Counted from the first letter of the stretch, positions 16,047 through 24,607 are shown. The stretch is 64,000 bases of DNA from Falsiroseomonas sp046052145 (GCA_046052145.1 JBJOMW010000013.1:1-64000); one strand, 5' to 3'. The notes: generated by a model not told the origin, from the sequence alone. Program-made: numbers and translations.

Positions 16047-17852
16047 ATGACCGACGTTCCCCTCGACCGCATCCGCAACTTCTCGATCATCGCGCATATC
16101 GACCACGGCAAGTCCACGCTGGCCGACCGGTTGATCCAGACGACCGGCGCCGTCACCGCGCGCGAGATGAAGGAACAGCTCCTCGACAATATGGAGCTGG
16201 AGCGGGAGCGCGGCATCACCATCAAGGCGCAGACTGTCCGCCTCGCCTACCAGGCCAAGGATGGGCAGACCTACACGCTGAACCTGATGGACACGCCCGG
16301 CCATGTGGACTTCGCCTACGAAGTCAGCCGGAGCCTCGCGGCCTGCGAGGGCAGCCTGCTGGTCGTGGATGCCTCCCAGGGGGTCGAGGCGCAGACGCTG
16401 GCCAATGTGTACCAGGCGCTCGATGCCAACCATGAGATCGTGCCGGTCCTCAACAAGATCGACCTGCCCGCCGCCGAGCCCGACCGCGTCAAGCAGCAGA
16501 TCGAGGACGTGATCGGCCTCGATGCGTCGGATGCGGTGATGATCAGCGCCAAGACCGGCATCAACATCGAAGGCGTGCTGGAGGCGATCGTCACGCGCCT
16601 GCCGCCGCCGACCGGCGACGCCAACGCCAAGCTGAAGGCGCTGCTGGTGGATAGCTGGTACGACGCCTATCTCGGCGTCGTCGTCCTGGTGCGCGTGAAG
16701 GATGGCACGCTGCGCAAGGGTCAGAAGATCCGCATGATGTCGAACGGCTCCACCCACACGGTGGAGCAGGTCGGCGTCTTCACACCGAAGATGGTGCCGG
16801 TGGATTACCTCTCGCCGGGCGAGATGGGCTACGTCACCGCCGCGATCAAAACCGTGGCCGACACCAATGTCGGCGACACGCTGACCGAGGACCGCAACCC
16901 CGCCACCGAAGCGCTGCCGGGCTTCAAGCCCTCCGTGCCGGTGGTGTGGTGCGGCCTCTATCCCGTGGACGCGGACGATTTCGAAAAGCTGCGGGAATCC
17001 GTCGCCAAGCTGCGGCTGAACGACAGCAGCTTCCACTACGAGGCGGAGAACAGCGCGGCGCTTGGCCTTGGCTATCGCTGCGGCTTCCTCGGCCTTCTGC
17101 ACCTTGAGATCGTGCAGGAACGGCTCTCCCGCGAATTCGACCTCGACCTGATCGCGACCGCGCCGTCGGTCGTCTACAACATCCGCAAGACGAACGGCGA
17201 CCAGATCGAGCTGCACAACCCGGCCGACATGCCCGATCCCTCCGTCATCGCCGAGATCGAGGAGCCCTGGATCAAGGCGACCATCATGGTCCCCGATGAT
17301 TACCTCGGCCCTGTGCTGACGCTCTGCAACGAGCGCCGCGGGCAGCAGGTGGAGCTGACCTATGTCGGCAACCGCGCCATGGCGGTCTATCGCCTGCCGC
17401 TGAACGAGGTGGTGTTCGACTTCTACGACCGCCTGAAATCCATCAGCCGCGGCTATGCCAGCTTCGATTATGTCGTGGATGGCTACCAGGCCGGCGATCT
17501 GGTGAAGATCTCGATCCTGGTGAATGCCGAGCCGGTGGATGCGCTGTCCTTCATGGCGCATCGCAGCCAGGCCGACCGCCGCGGCCGGCAGATCTGCGAG
17601 AAGCTGAAGGAGCTGATTCCCCGCCAGCTCTTCAAGATCCCCATCCAGGCCGCGATCGGCGGCCGCGTCATCGCGCGCGAGACGATCAGCGCGATGTCGA
17701 AGGACGTGACCGCCAAATGCTATGGCGGCGACATCAGCCGCAAGCGCAAGCTCCTCGACAAGCAGAAGGAGGGCAAGAAGCGCATGCGCCAGTTCGGCAA
17801 GGTGGAGATTCCGCAGAGCGCCTTCATCGCCGCGCTCAAGATGGACGCCTGA
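16047..17852 (+). CDS. lepA: Elongation factor 4 (LepA)
   Basis: Ribosome-associated GTPase that back-translocates or remodels stalled ribosomes. The 601 residues have the standard length. G1 AHIDHGKST lies at 16-24, G3 DTPGHVDF and G4 NKID follow, and the LepA-specific C-terminal domain ends with SAMSKDVTAKCYGGD and a basic SRKRKLLDKQKEGKKRMR stretch. The gene is monocistronic; convergent with a Bug-type gene across a shared hairpin. Confidence 0.98.
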   Translation: MTDVPLDRIRNFSIIAHIDHGKSTLADRLIQTTGAVTAREMKEQLLDNMELERERGITIKAQTVRLAYQAKDGQTYTLNLMDTPGHVDFAYEVSRSLAACEGSLLVVDASQGVEAQTLANVYQALDANHEIVPVLNKIDLPAAEPDRVKQQIEDVIGLDASDAVMISAKTGINIEGVLEAIVTRLPPPTGDANAKLKALLVDSWYDAYLGVVVLVRVKDGTLRKGQKIRMMSNGSTHTVEQVGVFTPKMVPVDYLSPGEMGYVTAAIKTVADTNVGDTLTEDRNPATEALPGFKPSVPVVWCGLYPVDADDFEKLRESVAKLRLNDSSFHYEAENSAALGLGYRCGFLGLLHLEIVQERLSREFDLDLIATAPSVVYNIRKTNGDQIELHNPADMPDPSVIAEIEEPWIKATIMVPDDYLGPVLTLCNERRGQQVELTYVGNRAMAVYRLPLNEVVFDFYDRLKSISRGYASFDYVVDGYQAGDLVKISILVNAEPVDALSFMAHRSQADRRGRQICEKLKELIPRQLFKIPIQAAIGGRVIARETISAMSKDVTAKCYGGDISRKRKLLDKQKEGKKRMRQFGKVEIPQSAFIAALKMDA

Positions 17853-17866
17853 GAACGCGCCCAAGC

Positions 17867-17896
17867 AAAAAGGGGACGGCCGAAGCCGCCCCCCTT
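17867..17896 (-). terminator. Terminator for the minus-strand Bug gene
   Basis: A GGGG-A-CGGC/GCCG-CCCC stem (17872-17880 with 17885-17893, one bulged A) with a CGAA loop. Read on the minus strand it is followed by five T (17867-17871). It sits between the convergent lepA and Bug genes and may also slow lepA transcripts. Confidence 0.65.
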
Positions 17897-17921
17897 CCGC
17901 AATCCGCTGCTGGCCGCTGGG

Positions 17922-18899
17922 TCAGGAGACGGTGATGTTGGCCTCGCGCACCACGCGCTCCCACTGGGCGCGTTCGGCGCGGGCGAACTCGGCCAGTTCC
18001 TGCGGGGTGGAGGGCTCCGGCGCACCCGCCTGCTGGCGGAACACATCCAGCGTCTGCGCATGCCGCATGCCTTCGCGCACACCCTCATTCAGCCGGGCGA
18101 TCGCGGCGGCCGGCGTGCGGGCCGGCGCGTAGAGCGCGAGCCAGAGGCCGGTGGTCAGCGGCACGCCAAGCTCCGTCAGCGTTGGCACATTGGGCGTCAG
18201 GTCGATGCGGCCCGGATGCGCCAGCGCGATGATGCGGGCGCGGTTGTCCACCGCCAGGCTGTTCGCGCCGCCGACCGGCAGCATCATCGAATCCACCTGG
18301 CCCGCGGCCACCGCCTGCATGCCCGGCGCCTGCGCGGCGAAGGGCACGTGCAGCTTCTCGAAGCGCTGATGACGCGCGACGAATTCGAAGGCGAGGTGAG
18401 AGGAAGAGCCGACGCCCCAGGATGCGTGGGAGAGTCGCCCTGCCTCACGCCGGGCCTCGCGCACGAAGGAGGCGAAGTCGGTGATATCGCGCCGATGGGC
18501 GCCGATCATCAGCGCGAAGGGCACGCGCGTGACCATCGAGATGGGGGCGAAGTCCCGCTCATCGTCATAGGGGAGCGAGGGGAAGGTGGAGCGGTTGATC
18601 GCGAAGGTGTCGGTGATGCCCATCGTGATCGTGGTGCCATCGGCCGGCGCGCGGGCGGCGGCCAGCGTGCCGACGGTGCCGTTCGCACCGGGGCGGTTCT
18701 CGACGATGACCGGCTGGCCGAGCGCGGCCTGTAGGCCCGCGGCCATGCCGCGGCTGATCACATCGGTGATCCCGCCCGCATTGTAGGGAACGATGATGCG
18801 GATCGGGCGGTCCGGCAGCGCAGCGAGGGTGGGGCGCGGCAGAGCGAAGGGGGCCAGGGCGGCGCCGGCCAGCAAGGCCCGGCGATGAAGGCGAGGCAT
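17922..18899 (-). CDS. Bug/TctC-family periplasmic substrate-binding protein (1)
   Basis: Periplasmic solute receptor of the tripartite tricarboxylate transporter type, 325 residues. The twin-Arg N-terminus (HRRALLAGAALAPFALP) looks like a Tat or Sec signal. The mature protein begins PDRPIRIIVPYNAGGITD, the typical Bug ligand-loop start, with VENRPGANGTVG near residue 67 and the second-domain loop AQAPGMQAVAAGQVDSM. No TctA/TctB membrane genes occur in the window. It is the left member of a group of three; ligand (a carboxylate or similar) unknown. Confidence 0.92.
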   Translation of the reverse strand: MPRLHRRALLAGAALAPFALPRPTLAALPDRPIRIIVPYNAGGITDVISRGMAAGLQAALGQPVIVENRPGANGTVGTLAAARAPADGTTITMGITDTFAINRSTFPSLPYDDERDFAPISMVTRVPFALMIGAHRRDITDFASFVREARREAGRLSHASWGVGSSSHLAFEFVARHQRFEKLHVPFAAQAPGMQAVAAGQVDSMMLPVGGANSLAVDNRARIIALAHPGRIDLTPNVPTLTELGVPLTTGLWLALYAPARTPAAAIARLNEGVREGMRHAQTLDVFRQQAGAPEPSTPQELAEFARAERAQWERVVREANITVS

Positions 18900-19024
18900 C
18901 GGACATCTCCCAGATTGTGTGAAGTTTCAGTCATGTTTCGTCCATTAATCGTCAATCAAGGGGATCCGCGAAAAATACGCGCCGATCACAATGAAGGGTT
19001 GTTGATCGGGGGTCGCCCCTTGGG

Positions 19025-19045
19025 GTTACCCCGAAGTTACCCCGA
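19025..19045. repeat. Two 10-bp direct repeats, 11-bp period
   Basis: GTTACCCCGA occurs at 19025-19034 and again at 19036-19045, one helical turn apart. The site lies in the 252-bp divergent region between two Bug genes (18900-19151), which is AT-richer than its surroundings. Such spacing is typical of activator binding sites, but no regulator is encoded nearby. Confidence 0.5.
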
Positions 19046-19151
19046 TGCAATTTGAACTGGCGCAGCCCGGGCGATTGACCTAGAGGGCCAGGATAAGCCT
19101 GCGGCCCCGAAGGTCGCGCAGGCTGACAATGTTACTGGGAGACACAGTCAC

Positions 19152-20132
19152 ATGCTTCGCTTCGGCAAGCGCGCCCTGCTCGGCATGGCAGCCGCCGCCC
19201 TCGCCACGCCCGCCCTGGCGCAGGCCCCCTTCCCCACCCGCCCGATCACCATGGTGATCCCCTTCGCCGCTGGCGGGCCGACCGACACGGTCGGGCGCCT
19301 CATCGCGCAGGTCATGAGCACCGATCTCGGCCAGCCGGTCGTGGTCGAGAATGTCGCCGGCGCCGGCGGCTCTCTCGGCGCGCAGCGCATCGCCCAGGCG
19401 CGGCCGGATGGCTACACGATCCTGCTGCACCACATCGGCATGTCCACCATCCCGACGCTGTATCGTCGCCTGTCCTACGACCCGATCAACGGCTTCGAGA
19501 CAGTCGGGCTGGTGACCGAGGTGCCGATGACGCTCGTCGCGCGGCGCAACTTCCCGGCCAATAACCTGCAGGAATTCGTCCAGGTCGCGCGGCGCGAGCG
19601 TGAGCGGCTGAACTACGCCAATGCCGGCATCGGCGCCGCCAGCCACCTCTGCGGCCTGCTGCTGCAATCGGCGCTGAACACGCCCTTTACAACCGTGCCC
19701 TATCGCGGCACGGGCCCGGCGATGAACGACCTGGTCGCCGGCACGGTGGACATCATGTGCGACCAGACCACCAACACGACCGAGCAGATCCGCGCCGGGA
19801 CCATCCGCGGCTTCGCGGTGACGACACGCGAGCGCGTCGGGGCGCTGCCCGACATGCCGACCGCCGCCGAGGCTGGGCTGCCGAACTTCGAAGTCAGCGT
19901 CTGGCACGGCCTCTATACGCCGCGGACCACACCGCGCCCGATCGTGGACCGGCTGAACCGCGCCCTGGTCACGGCGCTGCGCGACGAGAGCATCGCGCGC
20001 CGCTTCGCCGATCTCGGCACCGCGCCGGTGCCGGTGGCACGCGCGACGCCGGAGGCGCACCGGACCTTCTGGCAGGCGGATATCGCCAAGTGGCGCCCGC
20101 TGATCGAGGCGGCCGGCCAGTTCGCCGATTGA
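19152..20132 (+). CDS. Bug/TctC-family periplasmic substrate-binding protein (2)
   Basis: A 326-residue receptor with a signal peptide ending ALAQ near residue 24. The mature start FPTRPITMVIPFAAGGPTDT and VENVAGAGGSLGAQRIA are standard for the family; the second-domain loop reads PYRGTGPAMNDLVAGTVDIM. It is divergent from Bug (1) and convergent with Bug (3). GGGAG precedes the ATG. The three copies differ clearly in sequence, so they are not recent duplicates. Ligand unknown. Confidence 0.93.
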   Translation: MLRFGKRALLGMAAAALATPALAQAPFPTRPITMVIPFAAGGPTDTVGRLIAQVMSTDLGQPVVVENVAGAGGSLGAQRIAQARPDGYTILLHHIGMSTIPTLYRRLSYDPINGFETVGLVTEVPMTLVARRNFPANNLQEFVQVARRERERLNYANAGIGAASHLCGLLLQSALNTPFTTVPYRGTGPAMNDLVAGTVDIMCDQTTNTTEQIRAGTIRGFAVTTRERVGALPDMPTAAEAGLPNFEVSVWHGLYTPRTTPRPIVDRLNRALVTALRDESIARRFADLGTAPVPVARATPEAHRTFWQADIAKWRPLIEAAGQFAD

Positions 20133-20140
20133 TGCATGAC

Positions 20141-20168
20141 GCCGCCGCCCTTCGGGGCGGCGGCCTTT
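20141..20168 (+). terminator. Terminator after Bug gene (2)
   Basis: Perfect 10-bp GC stem (20141-20150 with 20155-20164), 5-nt loop, then CTTT. It lies between the convergent Bug genes (2) and (3). Confidence 0.65.
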
Positions 20169-20180
20169 CCCGACCGCGGC

Positions 20181-21152
20181 TCAGTCAGGTTGGATGTTGC
20201 CCTCCCGCACCACGCGGGCCCAGAGCGTGCGCTCCTCGTCGATCAGGCGGCGGAACGCGGCGGCGCCCGCGAAATGCGGCAGCGAGCCCTGGTCGAGATA
20301 GGCCCGGGGCAGGTCCGTCTCCCGCATCGCCCACTCGACCGCCTGTTCCAGCCGCGCGCGGATGGCGGCGGGGGTTGCCGCCGGCGCCACCAGTCCCTGC
20401 CAGCCGATCGCCACGAAATCAGGCAGCCCCTGCTCCGCCACCGTCGGCACATCGGGCAGCGCGGGCATGCGCTCGCGCCCGGTGGTCGCGATGACGCGCA
20501 CGCGCCCGGCCTCCACCGCGCCGCGGGAAAGGTTGAAGGCATCGATCATGATCTGCACGCGCCCGCCAATCAGGTCCTGCAGCGCGGGCGCGCTGCCGCG
20601 ATAGGGCACGTGGACGACGTCGATATTGGCCTGGCGGCGGAACAGCTCGAAGGCCAGATGCGGCAGCCCGCCAGTGCCGCCTGAGCCCATATTGAGCTGG
20701 CCGGGCCGGCTGCGGGCGAGCGCGATGAACTCCTGCACGGTGCGGACCGGCAAATCGGCCGGCACGGTAACGGCCAGCGGCACCTGGACCACCTGCGCGA
20801 TGGGCGCGAAGTCGCGCAGCGTGTCGAAGGACAGATTGGCATAGAGGGCGTGGTTGATCGCCAGATTGCCGCCATTGCCGAAGAACAGCGTGTAGCCATC
20901 GGGTGCCGCGCGGGCCGTGGCCTCCATCGCGATGTTGCCATTCGCGCCGCCGCGGTTCTCGACGACGAACTGGCTGCCGAGCCGCTCCTGCAGCTTGGCC
21001 AGCAAGGGCCGTGCGGTGAGGTCCACGCCGCCGCCGGGCGGAAAGCCGACCAGCACGCGGACGGGGCGGGATGGATAATCCGTGCCCTGCGCCGCAGCGG
21101 TGCGGATAAGGGGCAAACCGGCCGCGAGGCCGAGCAATGAACGCCGGCGCAT
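20181..21152 (-). CDS. Bug/TctC-family periplasmic substrate-binding protein (3)
   Basis: A 323-residue receptor. The signal region is MRRRSLLGLAAGLPLIRTAAAQ; the mature part begins YPSRPVRVLVGFPPGGGVDLT, followed by VENRGGANGNIAMEA and PYRGSAPALQDLIGGRVQIM. The frame is open up to 21401 through the tRNA-Ser gene, but the ATG at 21152 is preceded by GGGAGG and begins the signal peptide. It is convergent with Bug (2); tRNA-Ser lies divergent 114 bp upstream. Ligand unknown. Confidence 0.92.
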   Translation of the reverse strand: MRRRSLLGLAAGLPLIRTAAAQGTDYPSRPVRVLVGFPPGGGVDLTARPLLAKLQERLGSQFVVENRGGANGNIAMEATARAAPDGYTLFFGNGGNLAINHALYANLSFDTLRDFAPIAQVVQVPLAVTVPADLPVRTVQEFIALARSRPGQLNMGSGGTGGLPHLAFELFRRQANIDVVHVPYRGSAPALQDLIGGRVQIMIDAFNLSRGAVEAGRVRVIATTGRERMPALPDVPTVAEQGLPDFVAIGWQGLVAPAATPAAIRARLEQAVEWAMRETDLPRAYLDQGSLPHFAGAAAFRRLIDEERTLWARVVREGNIQPD

Positions 21153-21224
21153 GGCCTGGCCCTCCCTGGTGTTGGGAGGATGCTCGCCTGTGCCGGCGCG
21201 GGCCGTCAACGCGGGGCTGCGGGG

Positions 21225-21253
21225 TTGTGCTGCGGGGTGGCCCTGGCTAGAAC
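21225..21253 (+). promoter_or_regulatory. Predicted tRNA-Ser promoter
   Basis: TTGTGC (21225-21230) and TAGAAC (21248-21253) with a 17-bp spacer, ending 13 nt before the tRNA 5' end. Confidence 0.55.
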
Positions 21254-21266
21254 CCGGCGCTGCGCT

Positions 21267-21356
21267 GGATGGGTGGCCGAGCGGTCGAAGGCGCACGCCT
21301 GGAAAGTGTGTAGACGTGAAAGCGTCTCGTGGGTTCGAATCCCACCCCATCCGCCA
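21267..21356 (+). tRNA. tRNA-Ser(GGA)
   Basis: A 90-nt class II tRNA. Acceptor stem GGATGGG (21267-21273) pairs with CCCATCC (21346-21352), discriminator G, encoded CCA. The anticodon loop CTGGAAA gives anticodon GGA. A long variable arm (TAGACGTGAAAGCGTCT) identifies serine, and the T-loop GGTTCGAATCC is standard. The 3' end borders the lysozyme island, so it could have served as an integration site, but no integrase or repeated tRNA end was seen. Confidence 0.96.
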
Positions 21357-21410
21357 GTTTCGCGTCGGTTCGCACCACCACGCTGCTTTTCGCTCTGGCA
21401 CGCGCTTCCA

Positions 21411-21827
21411 CTACCGAGGGCCCATGAGGTAGATGAGGTCTCTCAACTCCGCCTCCCGGCGGAGGCTGTGGGCAAGGCGGCAAAGCTGGATGTCTGCAGG
21501 TGTCTGGCTGCCGCTCGATCCGTCCCCCCGGTCGAACAGGCCGCAGTGAAGGTCTCGGTACCGCTGCCAATTCGTCTGAGATGCCGAGAGGTCGGCGCCG
21601 CGCAGCGCAAGGCCGGGCGATCTGGCTTCGTTGATCAGATTTGCGATGCGACGGTCAGCTTCCCTTGTTGCGTCGCCCGCACAGATGGCAGTGCCGGTCG
21701 GTGTTGAGCTCATGGGGCCATCGCGGCACACGACCAGCAGCTGCATGTTTGGTTCGAACCGTGACTGAGCATCTGCTGCGGAGCAGGCTGTCAGCAAAGC
21801 AACGGCGAGGACGGCTCGGCGAATCAT
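21411..21827 (-). CDS. LprI/DUF1311-like lysozyme-inhibitor-family protein
   Basis: A 138-residue exported protein. The N-terminus has a signal peptide with a possible lipobox (LTAC, C15) or cleavage after ADAQ. The rest fits the DUF1311/LprI pattern: Cys pair at 34 and 49, CAGDATREADRRIANLI, then SQTNWQRYRDLHC (W87, R91, C95) and a last C116 followed by RLAHSLRREAELRDL. Four cysteines remain in the mature protein, enough for two disulfides. Some family members inhibit lysozyme. Its ATG overlaps the stop of the lysozyme-domain gene upstream (ATGA), so the two are translationally coupled. Immunity function is inferred from this pairing. Confidence 0.8.
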   Translation of the reverse strand: MIRRAVLAVALLTACSAADAQSRFEPNMQLLVVCRDGPMSSTPTGTAICAGDATREADRRIANLINEARSPGLALRGADLSASQTNWQRYRDLHCGLFDRGDGSSGSQTPADIQLCRLAHSLRREAELRDLIYLMGPR

Positions 21828-22756
21828 GGAACCGCGCCCTCTGTGCCGACTGGAAACCCAAAAAGGCGCCGCTCGGCAGCGCGTCTTGCGATGAGGCCAG
21901 GCGAATCAGCGCCCCCTGACCTTACCCAGACCCCGAACTGCTCCGCCGCGCCTGTGAAATCCCCGGCGTTCAAGCGACGCAGCAGCGTGCTGCGTTGGAA
22001 GGCGCCCGTTCCGATGTTGTAGGCCAGCGAAGTGAGCGCGTCGTATTGGTTCTGGTTGAGCGGAACCGTCACGGCGTTCGCCACAGCACGTTGCGCGGGT
22101 GCGACCGCGACCGTCATCAACGCCTGCTGCTGGTCGTCGGTGAGCCTCACCGCATCGCGCTGCGTTGTGGCGAAGTTACCGGCGTCCTGGCCTCGAAGGC
22201 CGGCACCGGCGGCGAGCGCGGCGGCGGTGTCGGCCGGCAATCCTGCCGCGGTCAGGTCGCCCTGTACCTGCTCGCGGGTTCGACCGCCCATATCGTAGCC
22301 GGGCCCCAGCGTCACGCCGCTGTTGCCGCCGGGCCAGTGCGGCCGGTCGCTTACACCGACTTGCGCCTCCCACTGGTAGAGAAAAGCGGCGCCGTTCGTT
22401 GAGATCTCCGACGGTCGCGGCGGTGCGGTGCCGCTGGGCGTCGCATTCGGTGCCTCCGTGCCACCGCCAGTCTGCTGCGAGGCCGCTCCGTCGGCAGAGT
22501 TGTCGCCAGTCCGAGGTGGAGCCGACCTCTGGTGGGCCGACACCTGCTCGGTATGCCCATCGCGGACGCGCGTGTAGGCCTGAACGAAGACGACCGAGCT
22601 GCCTGAGGGGTCTCGGTATGGCGATCCCTCAAGCGCACGCCATCCGTGGCTGACCCAGCCCACATAGGCTTCGCGCTCAGGATGGCCGGACTGCCAGTAA
22701 CGGCGATCACGCATGGCGCTGCGGAGGCCTGTCTCGGTGAGGGGCATAAGCGCCAT
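21824..22756 (-). CDS. Lysozyme-domain protein (pesticin/phage-lysozyme-like) with N-terminal accessory domain
   Basis: A 310-residue predicted muramidase. Residues 1-75 form a small domain of unknown type (RRYWQSGHPEREAYVGWV ... FVQAYTRVRDG), 76-118 are a Ser/Thr/Gly/Pro linker, and 119-310 are lysozyme-like. The predicted catalytic Glu is E130 (YQWEAQVG), followed by HWPGG-SGVTLGPGYDMGG and the phage-lysozyme-like core NQYDALTSLAYNIGTGAF. No signal peptide is visible. The ATG at 22756 follows GAGGAGGA and is preferred over one seven codons upstream. The gene has its own strong promoter and is followed by an LprI-like gene. It could be a phage-derived endolysin, or a secreted effector with the LprI protein as immunity partner. 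Confidence 0.82.
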   Translation of the reverse strand: MALMPLTETGLRSAMRDRRYWQSGHPEREAYVGWVSHGWRALEGSPYRDPSGSSVVFVQAYTRVRDGHTEQVSAHQRSAPPRTGDNSADGAASQQTGGGTEAPNATPSGTAPPRPSEISTNGAAFLYQWEAQVGVSDRPHWPGGNSGVTLGPGYDMGGRTREQVQGDLTAAGLPADTAAALAAGAGLRGQDAGNFATTQRDAVRLTDDQQQALMTVAVAPAQRAVANAVTVPLNQNQYDALTSLAYNIGTGAFQRSTLLRRLNAGDFTGAAEQFGVWVRSGGADSPGLIARRAAERRLFGFPVGTEGAVP

Positions 22757-22784
22757 AGCGTCCTCCTCGCGAACCAACGCGACG

Positions 22785-22814
22785 AATATGTTCCTATTTT
22801 GTTCATCCTGTCAA
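22785..22814 (-). promoter_or_regulatory. Strong predicted promoter of the lysozyme/LprI pair
   Basis: Minus strand: perfect TTGACA (22809-22814), 18-bp spacer, CATATT (22785-22790). The predicted start point is near 22778, about 20 nt before the ATG, leaving room for the GAGGAGGA ribosome site. The local sequence is markedly AT-richer than the genome. The rest of 22815-23078 contains no convincing gene. Confidence 0.6.
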
Positions 22815-23078
22815 GGCAAGAATGGACGCCGATCGCCTCAGTGCCGGTTCCCGCACGATCCCACTCAGCCTAGCTCCAGCCTCCGTCCTATGGCGCGACC
22901 CACCACACAGCACGAGCGCCCGGCGCCCCAATGGGGCAGGCTGCCTCGCGCAGATCGCGATCCGGAGATGGTTTGAACCCAGCAGCGCTCGCCCCGCCAG
23001 TTCGCCCGCGCTCCAACCGCTTCACCCGGCACAGGCTCGCGCCGCGGCAACTGGTCCGCTGTCCGGCCACCGGCCCGT

Positions 23079-24095
23079 TCACCCGATCCCTTCCACGAAC
23101 CCCTTCAACGCAGCGGCCCATTTCGCCGCCTCGGTGCCGCTGGCCAAATGGCCGTGCTCGCTGTCGATCTCCTCATAGGTCGCCAACACGCCCGCCGCGG
23201 CGAAGGCCGGCATCACCTCGGCCGCCAGTGACGGCGGGAACAGCCGGTCGGTGCGGGAGAGCACATACAGCACCCTGGCGCGGATGCGCCCGACCTCGCC
23301 CCGCAGGTCGTAATGGTCGAGCGCCCGGCCCAGCACCAGCAGCGAATGCGCATCAGCGACCTCGGCCCACTCCCGTGCCCGGCGCCTGATCTCCGCATCC
23401 CGCGCGGCCTTGTCCGGCAGATGCCGCGCGAGTTCCTCATCCAGGCCATAGCGGCGCAGCGTCTCCTCCCGCACGGCCGTCATCGTCGTCAGCACGCCGC
23501 CCGGCCGGTCGTAGTAGTGGCCGCCATTCCAGTTCGGATCCTCGGCCAGCCGGGCGGCGAGTGGCGCAGGGTCGAGTGACCGCGGCGCGGTCAACCCGCT
23601 GACCGCGGCCACCACGCCGCGCAGGAAATCAGGCTGCTCGACCCCCCAGGTGAAGGCCTGGAAGCCGCCATAGGAGGGTCCGACCACCGCATGCAGCCCG
23701 CGCACGCCGAGCGCATCGAGCAGCCTGCGCTGCGCCGCGACGATGTCGGTCAGCGTGATCGGCGGGAAGTCCGGGCCGTAGGGGCGACCCGTCGCGGGGT
23801 TGATGCTGCGCGGCGCGGTCGAGCCGAAGGAGGAGCCGAGCATGTTCGAACTGACGACGAACCAGCGGTCGGTATCGATCGCGAGCCCGGGCCCGACCAG
23901 CCCCGCCCAGCCGCCTTCCGACGCGCCCGATCCGCCCTCGATGAATGTGTGCGACGAGGTATAGCCATGCGTCAGCAGCACCGCGTTGCGCCCATCAGGC
24001 GCCAGCCGTCCGCGGGTGATGTAGGCCAACCTCGCGCCGCGCAGCACACCGCCCAGGCGAAGGGGCAGGTCGCCGATCTCCTGGAACGCTGTCAT
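23079..24095 (-). CDS. MetX-like alpha/beta hydrolase (homoserine O-acetyltransferase family)
   Basis: A 338-residue alpha/beta-hydrolase of the homoserine acetyltransferase superfamily. The nucleophile elbow is GPSYGG (near residue 140), with the acid in SRTDRLFPP and the base in SEHGHLASG near the C-terminus, so the Ser-Asp-His triad is complete. Some family members are acetyltransferases and others are hydrolases, and the context here does not suggest methionine synthesis. Its ATG overlaps the stop of the MarR gene (ATGA), so both are expressed together, divergent from a Bug/CoA-transferase operon. Confidence 0.87.
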   Translation of the reverse strand: MTAFQEIGDLPLRLGGVLRGARLAYITRGRLAPDGRNAVLLTHGYTSSHTFIEGGSGASEGGWAGLVGPGLAIDTDRWFVVSSNMLGSSFGSTAPRSINPATGRPYGPDFPPITLTDIVAAQRRLLDALGVRGLHAVVGPSYGGFQAFTWGVEQPDFLRGVVAAVSGLTAPRSLDPAPLAARLAEDPNWNGGHYYDRPGGVLTTMTAVREETLRRYGLDEELARHLPDKAARDAEIRRRAREWAEVADAHSLLVLGRALDHYDLRGEVGRIRARVLYVLSRTDRLFPPSLAAEVMPAFAAAGVLATYEEIDSEHGHLASGTEAAKWAAALKGFVEGIG

Positions 24096-24607
24096 CCGCC
24101 GCCTCGCCTCTCCTCCAGCATGATCCGCGCTTCCGCCGTCAGCGCGGCGAGTGCCCGGCCGAGCGCCGCGTAGTCCTCCTCACCCAGGCAGGCGCGCAGC
24201 CGCCGCTCGCGCTCCAGCGATCCGCCGAGCCCGTCGCGCAGCACCGCCAGGCCCGCCGGCGTGACGGAGAGCACCTGGCGCCGACGGTCCGCCGCGTCGT
24301 CGCCCATCGCGACCAGCCCCTTCGCGGCGAGCTCGAAGGACGCCCGGCTGACCTGGCTGTGGTCGAGCGAGGCCATCCGCGCCACCGCGCCCGAGGTGGA
24401 GGGGCCGAGGCGGTTCAGCACCACCAGCACCCGCCACTGCCGGCTCGACAGGCCAAGATCCTGCCCGACGGAGGTGTCCACCAGCCGCGCCAGCAGCTGC
24501 GACAGCACGGAGACGCGAAAGGTGATCAGCGTCTCCGGCGCGTGGCGGCGGAGATCTTCGGTGGTGGCGCGCGGCCGGCTTTTGCGTGTCGCAGCAATAT
24601 TTGACAT
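24092..24607 (-). CDS. MarR-family transcriptional regulator
   Basis: A 171-residue winged-helix dimeric repressor. The DNA-binding helices are visible as LSSRQWRVLVVLNRLG, then ASLDHSQVSRASFELAAKGLV (recognition helix) and the wing DDAADRRRQVLSVTPAG. The ATG at 24607 gives the MSNIAATRK start; the frame remains open upstream without support. It is divergent from the Bug gene at 24651, and the predicted promoter for that gene overlaps the first codons of this one, so it very likely regulates the pair of operons. The ligand is unknown, perhaps an aromatic or organic acid. Confidence 0.92.
   Translation of the reverse strand: MSNIAATRKSRPRATTEDLRRHAPETLITFRVSVLSQLLARLVDTSVGQDLGLSSRQWRVLVVLNRLGPSTSGAVARMASLDHSQVSRASFELAAKGLVAMGDDAADRRRQVLSVTPAGLAVLRDGLGGSLERERRLRACLGEEDYAALGRALAALTAEARIMLEERRGGG

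Noticed and set aside
22920..23005. tRNA-like fragment (GGTTTGAACCC near 22970) as a duplicated attachment site
   Set aside because: Flanking bases do not form acceptor or anticodon arms and do not match the tRNA-Ser 3' end, so no att repeat is claimed.
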